NCBI GenBank assembly: GCA_934678915.1
Contig: CAKUSF010000020.1
Coordinates: forward strand, 1 to 24,128
Direction of reading: 5' to 3'
Length of the DNA stretch: 24,128 bases
Origin: an uncultured Bacteroidales bacterium
GTDB taxonomy: Bacteria; Bacteroidota; Bacteroidia; Bacteroidales; UBA932
This document shows, piece by piece, positions 1 to 7,643 of this stretch. The number at the start of each line of letters is the position of its first letter. The first letter of the stretch is position 1. A model generated the notes under the pieces. The model saw only the letters and a program-made list of their open reading frames with translations, did not search any database and had not been told where the DNA came from. The position numbers and the translations under genes were made by a program.

Positions 1-2018
1 AGTAGTATGAAATTATCCTTGTACTCCTTCAGACGTGCAACAGCCTCGGTGATCTGCTTGTCGCGAGCCTCGAAATCCTTGAGACCAAGAGACTTCTCTG
101 GATATTTCCCGATGCAGAAAACCCTTCCGCCACCCTTCACGAACTCTTCCAATTTGGCAAGTGTCTCAGGTGTCGTACTAGTCACCTCAACTATGAATAG
201 GGTACCATATTCCTTAGGCCCGTAGCAAAGTTTGCCGTTACGGACAGTCGCATCGTTGAGGATGATTTCGCTGACGTAGTCCGCTCCGCCACCGTTCTTG
301 TGGATGGCCTCCCAGATCAGGGAGGTGTAAGGAATATTCAAGGCCACAGGGAACGGCTCGGTCTGCACACCCATCGTGCTCCACATGTCGTAGTTGGCAG
401 GCAGGATAGCGATGTCGGTGTACATGTCAGCGTTCTGAAGCTGGCTGGCGATCCTCGCGCGGTAGTCATTCAACTTGTTCACGTAAGGCCACCAAGTGTT
501 CCTCTCGTTGTGGAATGTACCGTACTGTACCCAGCCAGGGAACTCGGCATCCAGAGGTGAATAGTTGAAGCCATGCCACACTGAATGAGTCGTGCCGGAG
601 ATCGCACTCATGTCCGAGCCGACCTTCAGGAACTCAAGGCTTGTCGTGAACACCTTGTAGGTGTTGGTCATCTCCTCGGCGCTGACAACGCGCTTGCCTG
701 TCAGGTGAGCGGCCGACGAGACATATTTATTAATCATCGTGTAGGCGCGCCCGCGGCGGTAGTCCTCGTCGCCCATCTCCTCTCCTATCCTGTGCTTGAG
801 CCAGTTGGTTGTCCAAGACTCGCCTTCCGGGATGTCCTGGCCAAGAGAGGACTCCTCGATGAAGAATCCGTTGCCATAGGCCTGGGAACGGGACTTGACA
901 CCCTTTTCCTTGCACCAGGAGAGGAATGTGTTCATGTACCGCTCATTGAGAAGTTCAGCCTTCGTGAGTTCGAAATCAAAGCGCACACGGTTCACCTGAT
1001 CCTGGAATTTCTCGCCTTTCTTCGAGCCATAGTCGAAACTCTCCACGTTGCCGAGCCTTCCAACCTTGAACATCGTGAACGGCAGCCAAGGCATCAGATC
1101 GTAGCCTCTTCGGGTTTTGAACTCCTCCGGGAAATCTCCGGTCCAGTTGCACCCCTCAAGTTCCATACTGTCCACGAAGAAAGCCCTGAGATGCTTGGAA
1201 AGAGGTCCGATCCGCGCCTCGATCGTGTCGGTCATGTGGTCAAGGTACTTGCGGACAGCCGCTGCGTCCATGTGGTTCAGGATCGAGCCAGCGGCCCCGG
1301 GAGCGCCGTTGATCACGCAGGCAAACGACTCATATTTCACCATTGCGTAGAACTGCCAGTTGCCCTTCGGCACATCCACGGTGATCACATCGCCATCGAT
1401 GTTGCTCGACAGATCAATCGCCTCACTGAGATCATTGATCGGGTCCGGAGCCAGATAGACCGACACCAGTTCAGGAGTACGGCTAGTGTTCACCTTCGTC
1501 ACACCGGGATCGATGTTCTTGAATATGTTGAACTTAGACATCTCGAATCTCTCTCCTCCCGTCACTTTCTGGGCATAAGTCAGCATGACAGAAGCTCTCT
1601 CCTCACGCGGAAGAGTTTCAGCACCGAAAGGCCAACCGGATCCGATGATCAGGTCGCATGTCATCCCGATGCGCTCAGCCTCGTCGAACACGACCTTCAG
1701 CATATCTATCCACTCGTCGCTCAGCCATTTGAGCGATTTCGTGTCCTTTGCGTCAGCGCCATACGGAAAGGCGATCGGATTGATCTCGACTCCTCCGATC
1801 CCCGCATCCTTGAGGATGTGAAGCTCACGCACAAGTTCCTCGGCCTCGACACGGTCTCCGTTCCACCACCAGCGCACGAAAGGACGGTAACGATTGTCTG
1901 GGTTCTGAAACTGCTTGTAAAGCTCCTTGGATGTCGTCTTGGCCGAAGAGTCCCACGGAACTGCAACCAAGGAAGCCAAAGCGATAGCGGCTGTCGCTAA
2001 AATTCTGAATATTTTCAT
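1..2018 (-). CDS. GH106-like secreted glycosidase (probable alpha-L-rhamnosidase), 3' end outside window
   Basis: This frame opens at 2018 and stays open to the left edge, giving about 672 residues with no stop, so the C-terminus is missing. The N-terminus (MKIFRILATAAIALASLVAV) is a signal peptide, so the enzyme is exported to the periplasm or cell surface. The segment RPFVRWWWNGD (about residues 45-55), followed by a helix and DAGIGGVEI, is the typical start of the GH106 barrel. Further on come SGWPFGAETLP, FVDSMELEGCNWTGDF with RRGYDLMPWLPF, and KGVKSRSQAYG, as expected in this family. Known GH106 enzymes remove alpha-L-rhamnose from pectic and other glycans; the substrate here is not readable. 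The ATG follows the TAA of the upstream gene after one base, so the two are probably co-transcribed and translationally coupled. A large plus-strand open frame across the same DNA is an antisense shadow. Confidence 0.85.
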   Translation of the reverse strand, partial: MKIFRILATAAIALASLVAVPWDSSAKTTSKELYKQFQNPDNRYRPFVRWWWNGDRVEAEELVRELHILKDAGIGGVEINPIAFPYGADAKDTKSLKWLSDEWIDMLKVVFDEAERIGMTCDLIIGSGWPFGAETLPREERASVMLTYAQKVTGGERFEMSKFNIFKNIDPGVTKVNTSRTPELVSVYLAPDPINDLSEAIDLSSNIDGDVITVDVPKGNWQFYAMVKYESFACVINGAPGAAGSILNHMDAAAVRKYLDHMTDTIEARIGPLSKHLRAFFVDSMELEGCNWTGDFPEEFKTRRGYDLMPWLPFTMFKVGRLGNVESFDYGSKKGEKFQDQVNRVRFDFELTKAELLNERYMNTFLSWCKEKGVKSRSQAYGNGFFIEESSLGQDIPEGESWTTNWLKHRIGEEMGDEDYRRGRAYTMINKYVSSAAHLTGKRVVSAEEMTNTYKVFTTSLEFLKVGSDMSAISGTTHSVWHGFNYSPLDAEFPGWVQYGTFHNERNTWWPYVNKLNDYRARIASQLQNADMYTDIAILPANYDMWSTMGVQTEPFPVALNIPYTSLIWEAIHKNGGGADYVSEIILNDATVRNGKLCYGPKEYGTLFIVEVTSTTPETLAKLEEFVKGGGRVFCIGKYPEKSLGLKDFEARDKQITEAVARLKEYKDNFIL

Positions 2019-2019
2019 A

Positions 2020-3576
2020 TTACTCATCGACATGGTTCACAACCTTCGGCTTGCTGGAATATACCAGGTAGTTGTCAATGACGATGTTCATGTTGTCCTG
2101 CTTGTTGAGGAACTTGAATGTCAGAGTGTGCTCGCCCTCAGGAAGATCGTACTTCCAGTAGAGGTCAGGAGCGGCTCCGTTGCCCTTGATAGGGTTCTTG
2201 GCCACAGCCGAGAGCTTGCCGTCAAGATAGATCTCGACCTCTCCGACGTAACCGGTGTTGTCGTTGTAGCCGGCACCTTTGTAGTAGTGGCTCTTGACAA
2301 CGATTCCGTTACCCTTGAACTTGATCTGCCCGACATTCGTTACAGTCTTCTTGACTGTGACCTTACCTTGAGGATAGTGGCCCTCGAAAGCTTTCTCGTA
2401 GCGGACGGCCTCAGGTTTCTGAACCTTAATGGTGATGTTGTCGCCATTGACAGAGCCACCGTTGCGCTCAATCACCTGAAGAGCCTGGCTGAGGGAATAT
2501 TCAGTGGCCTTGTTGAGGGAGATGTCGGTGTAAACGAAAGGAATATCCTCAACCTCCTCGCAAGGCTTTCTCCAATATTCAGGAATATTCTTGTAACCCA
2601 TCATGACTCCGAGGATTCCGGCAGCCGATGAAGGGTTGCAGTCAGAGTCTTGACCGCAGCGGGTTGAGATGTCGATCGTGCGGTAGAAGTTCTTGTCTCC
2701 GTAGAGAAGACCGATGAGGATGTAGCCGCTGTTGATGACAGCATCAATGTTGAACTGGTTGTCAACTCCGTCAGGGCAGCCAATGTCGTAGCCGTAGTGC
2801 TTGTTGAAGAGAGCCCATGTGATGTGCCAGTCCTTAGGATACTGCTTGTGCCATTTGATGACATCAGCCATGGCCTTGTAGTAGTTGCTCTGCGCTGGGA
2901 TAGCCTTAAGAGCCTCATTGACAACGAAGTTCATGTCATCGCTTACGAACGCGAGAGAAAGCATCGCAGCGACATACACGCCACCGTACCAACCGTCACC
3001 GTAGTTCATCATGTGACCGATCTCGTCGCAGTAGAACGAGGAGGTGTTGATCATTCCCGGAGCCATCAGACCAGCGTAGTCGGCCTCGATTTGGAAATCG
3101 ATGTCGTCTGCGTGCGGGTTGTTGTGCCAATGGCCGGACTCAGGAGGCATCACACCGTTGAGGATGTTGTAGCGTCCGAGCTGATTGGCGTGCCAGAGAG
3201 GGTACGGAGCGTTGGCGAACGCCTTTGCGAAAGACTCGATCGGAGCGTCAAGACCTTCTTTTTGAAAGATCTCCACGAAGGTAAGATCCATATACACATC
3301 ATCGTACAATCCAGGGAATTTGTCGAACCAGTACTTAATCATGTGCTCGTGCCACGGAATTTCGATCTCGTCATTGATGAACCCAGAGTACTTGAACTCG
3401 GTAGGTCCACCGTAAGAGCAGCCGATAACTTTTCCGGCCCAGCCTCCCTTGATCTTGTCCATGAGAACCTCCTTGGTCATCTTGACCTCTTTAGGAAGTT
3501 TCGCAGCGGTCGCGGTGAATGAGGACGACATCATAAGTACGCCCACCGCAATCAGGAACAAATTTTTAATCTTCAT
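2020..3576 (-). CDS. Secreted ADP-ribosylglycohydrolase-fold protein with C-terminal beta domain
   Basis: The 518-residue product starts with a signal peptide (MKIKNLFLIAVGVLMMSSSF, then an Ala-rich cleavage region). Residues about 30-340 match the ADP-ribosylglycohydrolase fold (PF03747). GGWAGKVIGCSYGGPTE lies near residue 44, the acidic motif YDDVYMD at 91-97 and the second acidic patch HADDIDF at 155-161. CGQDSDCNPSSAAGILG at 307-323 is the metal-ligand motif that is usually GxDxDT. These aspartates normally hold two Mg ions. Residues about 385-510 form a beta-rich module with EIYLDGKL and LPEGEHTLTFKF, like a carbohydrate-binding jelly roll. Because the protein is exported and followed by a GH106 enzyme, a sugar substrate is more likely than ADP-ribosylated protein; this is inference. 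The gene lies 12 bases after the flippase-like gene. Confidence 0.82.
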   Translation of the reverse strand: MKIKNLFLIAVGVLMMSSSFTATAAKLPKEVKMTKEVLMDKIKGGWAGKVIGCSYGGPTEFKYSGFINDEIEIPWHEHMIKYWFDKFPGLYDDVYMDLTFVEIFQKEGLDAPIESFAKAFANAPYPLWHANQLGRYNILNGVMPPESGHWHNNPHADDIDFQIEADYAGLMAPGMINTSSFYCDEIGHMMNYGDGWYGGVYVAAMLSLAFVSDDMNFVVNEALKAIPAQSNYYKAMADVIKWHKQYPKDWHITWALFNKHYGYDIGCPDGVDNQFNIDAVINSGYILIGLLYGDKNFYRTIDISTRCGQDSDCNPSSAAGILGVMMGYKNIPEYWRKPCEEVEDIPFVYTDISLNKATEYSLSQALQVIERNGGSVNGDNITIKVQKPEAVRYEKAFEGHYPQGKVTVKKTVTNVGQIKFKGNGIVVKSHYYKGAGYNDNTGYVGEVEIYLDGKLSAVAKNPIKGNGAAPDLYWKYDLPEGEHTLTFKFLNKQDNMNIVIDNYLVYSSKPKVVNHVDE

Positions 3577-3588
3577 AATTCTTTTTGT

Positions 3589-4662
3589 TTATTGATTATT
3601 TGTTTTTCGTAAAGATTCACTTATCCAGGAAATGCATCCCCATAGGATCTGGTTCACGGCCTGGGACTCGTGCGACAGGGTCGCGAATATCATCCCGAAC
3701 TGCACCGGGATGCCGTAGACGTAGGAAATCGCGGAGGAAACTATGAAATGGAACGCCCCGAATCCTCCCGGCACTGGGACGATAGAGGACAGGCTTCCGG
3801 CAATCATCAGGAAGAGAGCATCCGTCAAATTCAGGCTCTGGATGGCATCCACTGCCGAAGCGAGTTCCGGGCTGACGGAATCCGGGGATATTCCTTGAAG
3901 AGCCCAAAGAATCGTGGCACTCATCATCCAATAGCAAAACCACACTCCTGCGGTTAAAGTCAGGAATTTCCATGCTCCTTTCATCTTCAAGCAGCTCAGG
4001 AATCCCTCCCACACGCCTTTGCAGAAACCGCTGATTTTCCTAAGCGGGGCCCACTTGTCTGCGAAAAGGATTGCGCATGTTATGAAAGCAATTACAGCCA
4101 CAATCGCAGAAACCATTATCACGATTTTGCCAACGCTGAAACCACCAGATGCCGCTCCGAGAATCTTCTCCGAAAAGAATCCTCCGAACCGTTCCCAAGT
4201 GAAAATCAGGAATATGGCCATGATGCCGAACATCGCAATCACATCAACCGAGCGTTCGAGGGCTGCTGTGCCAAGCACCTTGTCGTAAGAAGCAACGCGG
4301 TGGCTAGACCCTCCGGGACCATGCTCTTTCGGTGAATGGGCTGTGATGTAGCCGCAACGGACAAATTCTCCGACACGTGGCAAGGCAATGTTAATCAAAT
4401 AGCTGATGTTGATTGCATTAAAGCAAGTCAAGCGTGAAATGGACGAATCAATCGGCAGCAACAGTTCTCTCCAACGAAGAGCTCTCAGATAGAAAGCAAG
4501 CAGTCCAAAAAGCATGGACAAGATGACATATTCCCAACTGCAAGCCTTCACCCCTTCAAGAAAGTCCTGCCAGTCCACTCCTTTGAAAGAGCAGTATAGC
4601 AGCACGACCGCAAGTGAGATGGACACGCTGTATTTAAGAATATTCCCGACCTTCTTATTCAT
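3589..4662 (-). CDS. Flippase-like inner-membrane protein (lysylphosphatidylglycerol synthase TM region, UPF0104)
   Basis: The 357-residue product has about eight hydrophobic segments, beginning with YSVSISLAVVLLYCSFKGVDW. Conserved features of PF03706 are visible: LRALRWRELL, INIALPRVGEFVRCGYI near residue 95, TAALERSVDVIAMF, and a late glycine-rich turn SIVPVPGGFGAFHFIV. Family members are membrane proteins that include the flippase domain of MprF and many uncharacterised proteins next to glycan or lipid genes. The aminoacyl-transferase domain of MprF is absent. It is the first gene of a minus-strand operon with the ADP-ribosylglycohydrolase-fold and GH106 genes. Its ATG at 4662 faces the PfkB-family kinase gene across a 73-base divergent gap. 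On the minus strand TAAATTTG (4676-4669) fits a -7 box, but it sits almost on the ATG and has no good upstream partner. Confidence 0.85.
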   Translation of the reverse strand: MNKKVGNILKYSVSISLAVVLLYCSFKGVDWQDFLEGVKACSWEYVILSMLFGLLAFYLRALRWRELLLPIDSSISRLTCFNAINISYLINIALPRVGEFVRCGYITAHSPKEHGPGGSSHRVASYDKVLGTAALERSVDVIAMFGIMAIFLIFTWERFGGFFSEKILGAASGGFSVGKIVIMVSAIVAVIAFITCAILFADKWAPLRKISGFCKGVWEGFLSCLKMKGAWKFLTLTAGVWFCYWMMSATILWALQGISPDSVSPELASAVDAIQSLNLTDALFLMIAGSLSSIVPVPGGFGAFHFIVSSAISYVYGIPVQFGMIFATLSHESQAVNQILWGCISWISESLRKTNNQ

Positions 4663-4689
4663 AGCTTACAAATTTAATCAAATATTCCT

Positions 4690-4697
4690 TAACTTTG
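4690..4697 (+). promoter_or_regulatory. Probable -7 box of the kinase-DUF6913-DUF368 operon
   Basis: TAACTTTG matches the Bacteroidetes -7 consensus TAnnTTTG and lies 38 bases before the kinase ATG, leaving a leader of about 30 bases. No clean TTTG is present 19-21 bases upstream, so this rests on one half of the promoter only. Confidence 0.5.
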
Positions 4698-4735
4698 TAA
4701 GTTGACCTACTTTAGATAATGATAAATATTATTAT

Positions 4736-5731
4736 ATGAAATCAATTTTAGGAATTGGAAACGCCCTGACGGACATTCTGGCCGTGTTTCCTGACGAGAC
4801 GATGCTCCGCGAGTACCACCTCCCTCCGGGAAGCATGCAACATGTTGACCTTGAGACCGGTGATCGTATCTGGTCCAAGCTGAAGGAGTTCGGTGTGAAG
4901 TATGTTCCAGGCGGCTCAGCGGCCAACACGATCACATGTACGTCCATATTCGGGATGCCTTCTGGCTTCATTGGAAAGATCGGCAACGATGAACTTGGGC
5001 ATCTGTACAAGAGCACACTTGAGCAGTATGGAGTAAAGACGACCCTGCTGAGTGGAACCAAAGGATCGGGACGAGCGATGTGCTTCATCACAGGGGCGAA
5101 CTCAGAAAGGACTTTCGCTGACTACATGGGAGCTGCTTTGGAACTTGTTCCAGAAGATCTTAAGCCAGACTATTTCAAAGGCTACGACTATTTCCACATC
5201 GAAGGATACCTCGTTCAGAATCAAGACCTTATACGCAAAGCCGTGCAAATGGCCAAGGATGCTGGATGCAAGATTTCGATTGACATGGCTTCCTACAACG
5301 TGGTAGAGTCCAACGAAGCATTCTTCCACAATCTTGTTGAGCGCTACGTTGACATCGTCTTTGCCAATGAGAGCGAAGCCAGGGCATTCACAAAACAGGA
5401 GCCGCGTGAGGCTTTGGACACTTTGGCAAGCCAATGCGAAATCGCAGTGGTAAAAGTAGGCAAGGACGGGTCCATGGTCAAGCAGGGTGATGAATATCAC
5501 TACATAGAGGCTTGGCCAGCAGCCACGATCGATGCAACCGGAGCTGGAGACACCTACGCTGCCGGATTCCTCTACGCCCACTCGCTCGGAATGCCGCTGA
5601 AAGTTTGCGGAGAAATAGGCTCAATAATTGCTGCAAAGGTCGTCGAAGTTATCGGCACCAAGATCGACGTTCCGAGATGGAAGGACGCCAAGCGTGAGAT
5701 TCGCGAGCTGATAGCCTCTGTAAATCAGTAA
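4736..5731 (+). CDS. PfkB-family carbohydrate/nucleoside kinase (adenosine kinase-like)
   Basis: The 331-residue product has the ribokinase/PfkB fold. The first signature, GGSAANT, is at residues 59-65 and is followed by GFIGKIGNDELG. The second signature, DATGAGDTYAAGF, is at about 266-278 and contains the expected catalytic Asp at 272 and the anion hole GAGD. Length is normal for the family. The N-terminal GIGNALTDILA and the long lid region resemble adenosine-kinase-like members common in Bacteroidetes, but the substrate cannot be fixed from sequence. It is the first gene of a plus-strand operon: the next gene starts three bases after its stop codon. It acts in the cytoplasm, phosphorylating a sugar or nucleoside with ATP. 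Confidence 0.88.
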   Translation: MKSILGIGNALTDILAVFPDETMLREYHLPPGSMQHVDLETGDRIWSKLKEFGVKYVPGGSAANTITCTSIFGMPSGFIGKIGNDELGHLYKSTLEQYGVKTTLLSGTKGSGRAMCFITGANSERTFADYMGAALELVPEDLKPDYFKGYDYFHIEGYLVQNQDLIRKAVQMAKDAGCKISIDMASYNVVESNEAFFHNLVERYVDIVFANESEARAFTKQEPREALDTLASQCEIAVVKVGKDGSMVKQGDEYHYIEAWPAATIDATGAGDTYAAGFLYAHSLGMPLKVCGEIGSIIAAKVVEVIGTKIDVPRWKDAKREIRELIASVNQ

Positions 5732-5734
5732 ATT

Positions 5735-6268
5735 ATGTTCGAGTTCGCTAAAAACATATTCAGAAAAAGAAGCCTGCGCAAGCATTCCAGTACAGTACCC
5801 ACGGAGATTCTCCCTTTGGGTAAGATTCATTCATACGTTGCAATCATCGATGCGGAAGAGTCAACTTTCGATGTATGCAAAACTGCGATAATGAACTTTT
5901 TCAGGGCACACGACATCAAAGGTTGCGTTTTCTTTCAGGATTTTAGAAAGATCGGCAGCGAGGACAGGTTGATCACTAGCATACAGACCACCATCACAAA
6001 GAAGGATCTAGACTGGCTCGGCAGACCGTCCCGCTACAAGATGAATGTACTTGAAGAACAGGCTCCGGATCTATTCATCTCACTGATCAAAAACCCTGAT
6101 TTTTCAATTGAATATATGGCACGCACCTCTAAGGCGCGTTTCAAAATAGGGCGTCAGCAAATGAGCGGCAACCTGTTCGATCTCGTCATAAGCGATCCTG
6201 AGGGGAAAGAAGTTTCCCAACTTGACAGTTTCTCTGCTATCAAGAGCTATCTAACGAAAATTCAATAA
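5735..6268 (+). CDS. DUF6913-like conserved protein
   Basis: The 177-residue soluble protein has a basic N-terminus (NIFRKRSLRK) and no signal peptide. The order of features fits the Bacteroidetes family DUF6913 as I remember it: a strand around SYVAIIDAEE, then KDLDWLGRPS, APDLFISLI, and SKARFKIGR near residue 132, with a C-terminal FSAIKSYL helix. Function is unknown. It lies between the kinase (3-base gap) and the DUF368 transporter (9-base gap), so it is co-transcribed with both. The family assignment is from pattern memory and needs a profile search. Confidence 0.7.
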   Translation: MFEFAKNIFRKRSLRKHSSTVPTEILPLGKIHSYVAIIDAEESTFDVCKTAIMNFFRAHDIKGCVFFQDFRKIGSEDRLITSIQTTITKKDLDWLGRPSRYKMNVLEEQAPDLFISLIKNPDFSIEYMARTSKARFKIGRQQMSGNLFDLVISDPEGKEVSQLDSFSAIKSYLTKIQ

Positions 6269-6277
6269 TATCCAAAC

Positions 6278-7234
6278 ATGTCTAACGTTGTCAAAAACGC
6301 GGTTGTCGCTCTCAAAGGTTTCGCCATGGGAGCGGCTAATGTTATCCCTGGAGTGTCAGGTGGCACCATCGCACTCCTCACGGGAATATTCAATGAATTA
6401 ATAGAGGCGCTGAACTCTCTGCTGTCCCCGTCCTCATGGAAACTGTTGCTTCAAGGAAAGGTCAAGGACTTTTGGAAGGATATTCATGGAACTTTCCTGC
6501 TTTGGTTGGGAGTCGGTGTGATTGTGAGTGTCTTCTCGCTTGCCAAGTTGATGGAATATGTTCTGGCGTACCATCCGATTCAGACTTGGGCATTCTTTTT
6601 TGGGTTGATTGTGGTCTCAGGGGTTTACATGCTCTATGACATTAAAGGTTGGAAAGTGACTGACGGACTTTGGCTGGTCTTTGGAATCTTCCTCGGAGCA
6701 GCAATCTGCCTTCTGTCCCCTACCCAGACAACTGATGCCAAATGGTTCATCATGATCTGCGGTGCAATCGCAATCTGCACGATGATCCTTCCCGGCATCT
6801 CCGGTAGCTTCATTCTGGTGCTACTAGGGAAGTATGAATATGTCATGGGAGCTATCAGTGAACTTAACTGGCCGGTACTTATCATGTTCGGAATCGGCTG
6901 CGTTCTTGGACTCGCTGCATTCTCGAAGTTCCTGCACTGGTTGATAGCGCATTACGAGAGACCAACGCTGATAACCTTGATCGGCTTCACGTTGGGATCA
7001 TTGGTAAAAGTTTGGCCTTGGAGCGACAAGGTTAGTGTGATGACAGCGCAACTGATGCGTGAGGGCCAAACAGTGGAACAAGCCCAAGCAGGAGTTCAAG
7101 CTCTTGTTGACACAGGATTGAACCTGTCCTCAGCCATAGCCCCTCAAACCGCCTCCGCCATCATCTGGATGTTTGTCGGAGCTCTTCTAGTTGTCGCCCT
7201 TGAATGGCTCGGCCACAAGAATGCCAAGGCCTGA
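6278..7234 (+). CDS. DUF368 / PopT-type polyprenyl-phosphate transporter
   Basis: The 318-residue integral membrane protein has the DUF368 signature GAANVIPGVSGGTIALLTGIFNE (18-40, read in two halves). A second, inverted-repeat-like copy, MILPGISGSFILVLLGKYEYV, lies near residue 170. These two PGxSG segments are the hallmark of PF04018. Members have been shown to return undecaprenyl phosphate across the membrane, recycling the lipid carrier used for peptidoglycan and surface polysaccharides. About nine hydrophobic segments are visible. It is the last gene of the kinase operon; the following noncoding stretch holds hairpins that could end transcription. Confidence 0.9.
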   Translation: MSNVVKNAVVALKGFAMGAANVIPGVSGGTIALLTGIFNELIEALNSLLSPSSWKLLLQGKVKDFWKDIHGTFLLWLGVGVIVSVFSLAKLMEYVLAYHPIQTWAFFFGLIVVSGVYMLYDIKGWKVTDGLWLVFGIFLGAAICLLSPTQTTDAKWFIMICGAIAICTMILPGISGSFILVLLGKYEYVMGAISELNWPVLIMFGIGCVLGLAAFSKFLHWLIAHYERPTLITLIGFTLGSLVKVWPWSDKVSVMTAQLMREGQTVEQAQAGVQALVDTGLNLSSAIAPQTASAIIWMFVGALLVVALEWLGHKNAKA

Positions 7235-7248
7235 CCCGGCATGGTCGT

Positions 7249-7274
7249 GCTTCGACCACCGAACCTGTCGAAGC
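7249..7274. repeat. REP-like hairpin
   Basis: GCTTCGAC (7249-7256) pairs perfectly with GTCGAAGC (7267-7274) around a 10-base loop. The right side, CCTGTCGAAGC, resembles the short intergenic palindromes ending in TGTCGAAG that are widespread in bacterial genomes. It starts 14 bases after the DUF368 stop codon. No T-run follows, so it is not an obvious terminator. Confidence 0.5.
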
Positions 7275-7293
7275 GCATCGCACGTGGTGCAAA

Positions 7294-7358
7294 GGTCAGA
7301 AAAAAGAAAATTCCAAATTTTGCACGTTACCAAAATTTGGAATTTTATTTTTCTGACC
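7294..7358. repeat. Conserved-loop long hairpin, copy 1 (possible two-way terminator)
   Basis: This is a 65-base near-perfect palindrome. The outer stem GGTCAGAAAAA (7294-7304) pairs with 7348-7358. A small internal bulge follows. The inner stem AAAATTCCAAATTTTG (7307-7322) pairs with 7331-7346, and the loop is CACGTTAC (7323-7330). The A-run/T-run at the junction could serve as a U-tract in either direction, and the element lies between convergent transcripts (DUF368 and tRNA-Arg). A second copy at 16864-16931 keeps the loop but has a different stem. Confidence 0.8.
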
Positions 7359-7426
7359 GACTGAAACATGACGTAAGGTATTCCTTTGCCTATATTGGCT
7401 GTCACGAAGTGGTTGGGGTTGTATAT

Positions 7427-7466
7427 ATCACAAAAGGGGTGACTTTTTAGTCACCCCTTTTGTGAT
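7427..7466 (-). terminator. Intrinsic terminator of tRNA-Arg
   Basis: The arms at 7427-7444 and 7449-7466 are perfectly complementary over 18 bp around a TTTT loop (minus strand AAAA). The right arm includes the last four bases of the tRNA, so the hairpin begins within the mature 3' end and can form only in the unprocessed or read-through transcript. No long U-run follows on the minus strand, but the stem is very stable. Confidence 0.65.
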
Positions 7467-7536
7467 TCCGTAGGGATTCGAACCCTAGACCCACAGATTA
7501 GAAATCTGTTGCTCTATCCAGCTGAGCTACGGAACC
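7463..7536 (-). tRNA. tRNA-Arg (anticodon UCU)
   Basis: The reverse complement folds as a full cloverleaf of 74 bases. The acceptor stem is GGTTCCG/CGGAATC with discriminator A, the D stem GCTC/GAGC, the anticodon stem ACAGA/TCTGT with loop TTTCTAA (anticodon TCT), and the T stem TAGGG/CCCTA with loop TTCGAAT. CCA is not encoded: the base after the discriminator begins CAAAA. The codon read is AGA. Confidence 0.95.
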
Positions 7537-7576
7537 GTTCCCCGTTCCTCAATCCCACAGAATCGGAAACGGACTG

Positions 7577-7605
7577 CAAATATACGGATTTTATTACTAA
7601 AACAA
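7577..7605 (-). promoter_or_regulatory. Promoter of tRNA-Arg
   Basis: On the minus strand TATATTTG (7584-7577) matches the Bacteroidetes -7 box exactly, and CTTG with TTG at 7605-7603 stands 18 bases upstream. The box ends 40 bases before the mature tRNA 5' end, leaving a short leader for RNase P. Confidence 0.6.
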
Positions 7606-7643
7606 GCAATATCCCGGAAAATTATTCTTTTCGTAAAGTTGTG

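Noticed and set aside
585..2000. A 471-codon open frame on the plus strand
   Set aside because: It is antisense to the GH106 gene, whose minus-strand frame has a signal peptide and family motifs. The plus-strand translation shows no domain.
2797..3522. A 241-codon plus-strand frame, and another at 1927-2631
   Set aside because: Both lie antisense to the ADP-ribosylglycohydrolase-fold gene, which is clearly coding; codon bias of the real gene keeps the opposite strand open.
7463..7536. tRNA-Arg as an island attachment site
   Set aside because: I found no second copy of the tRNA 3' end on the far side of the accessory operon, and there is no integrase gene in the window.
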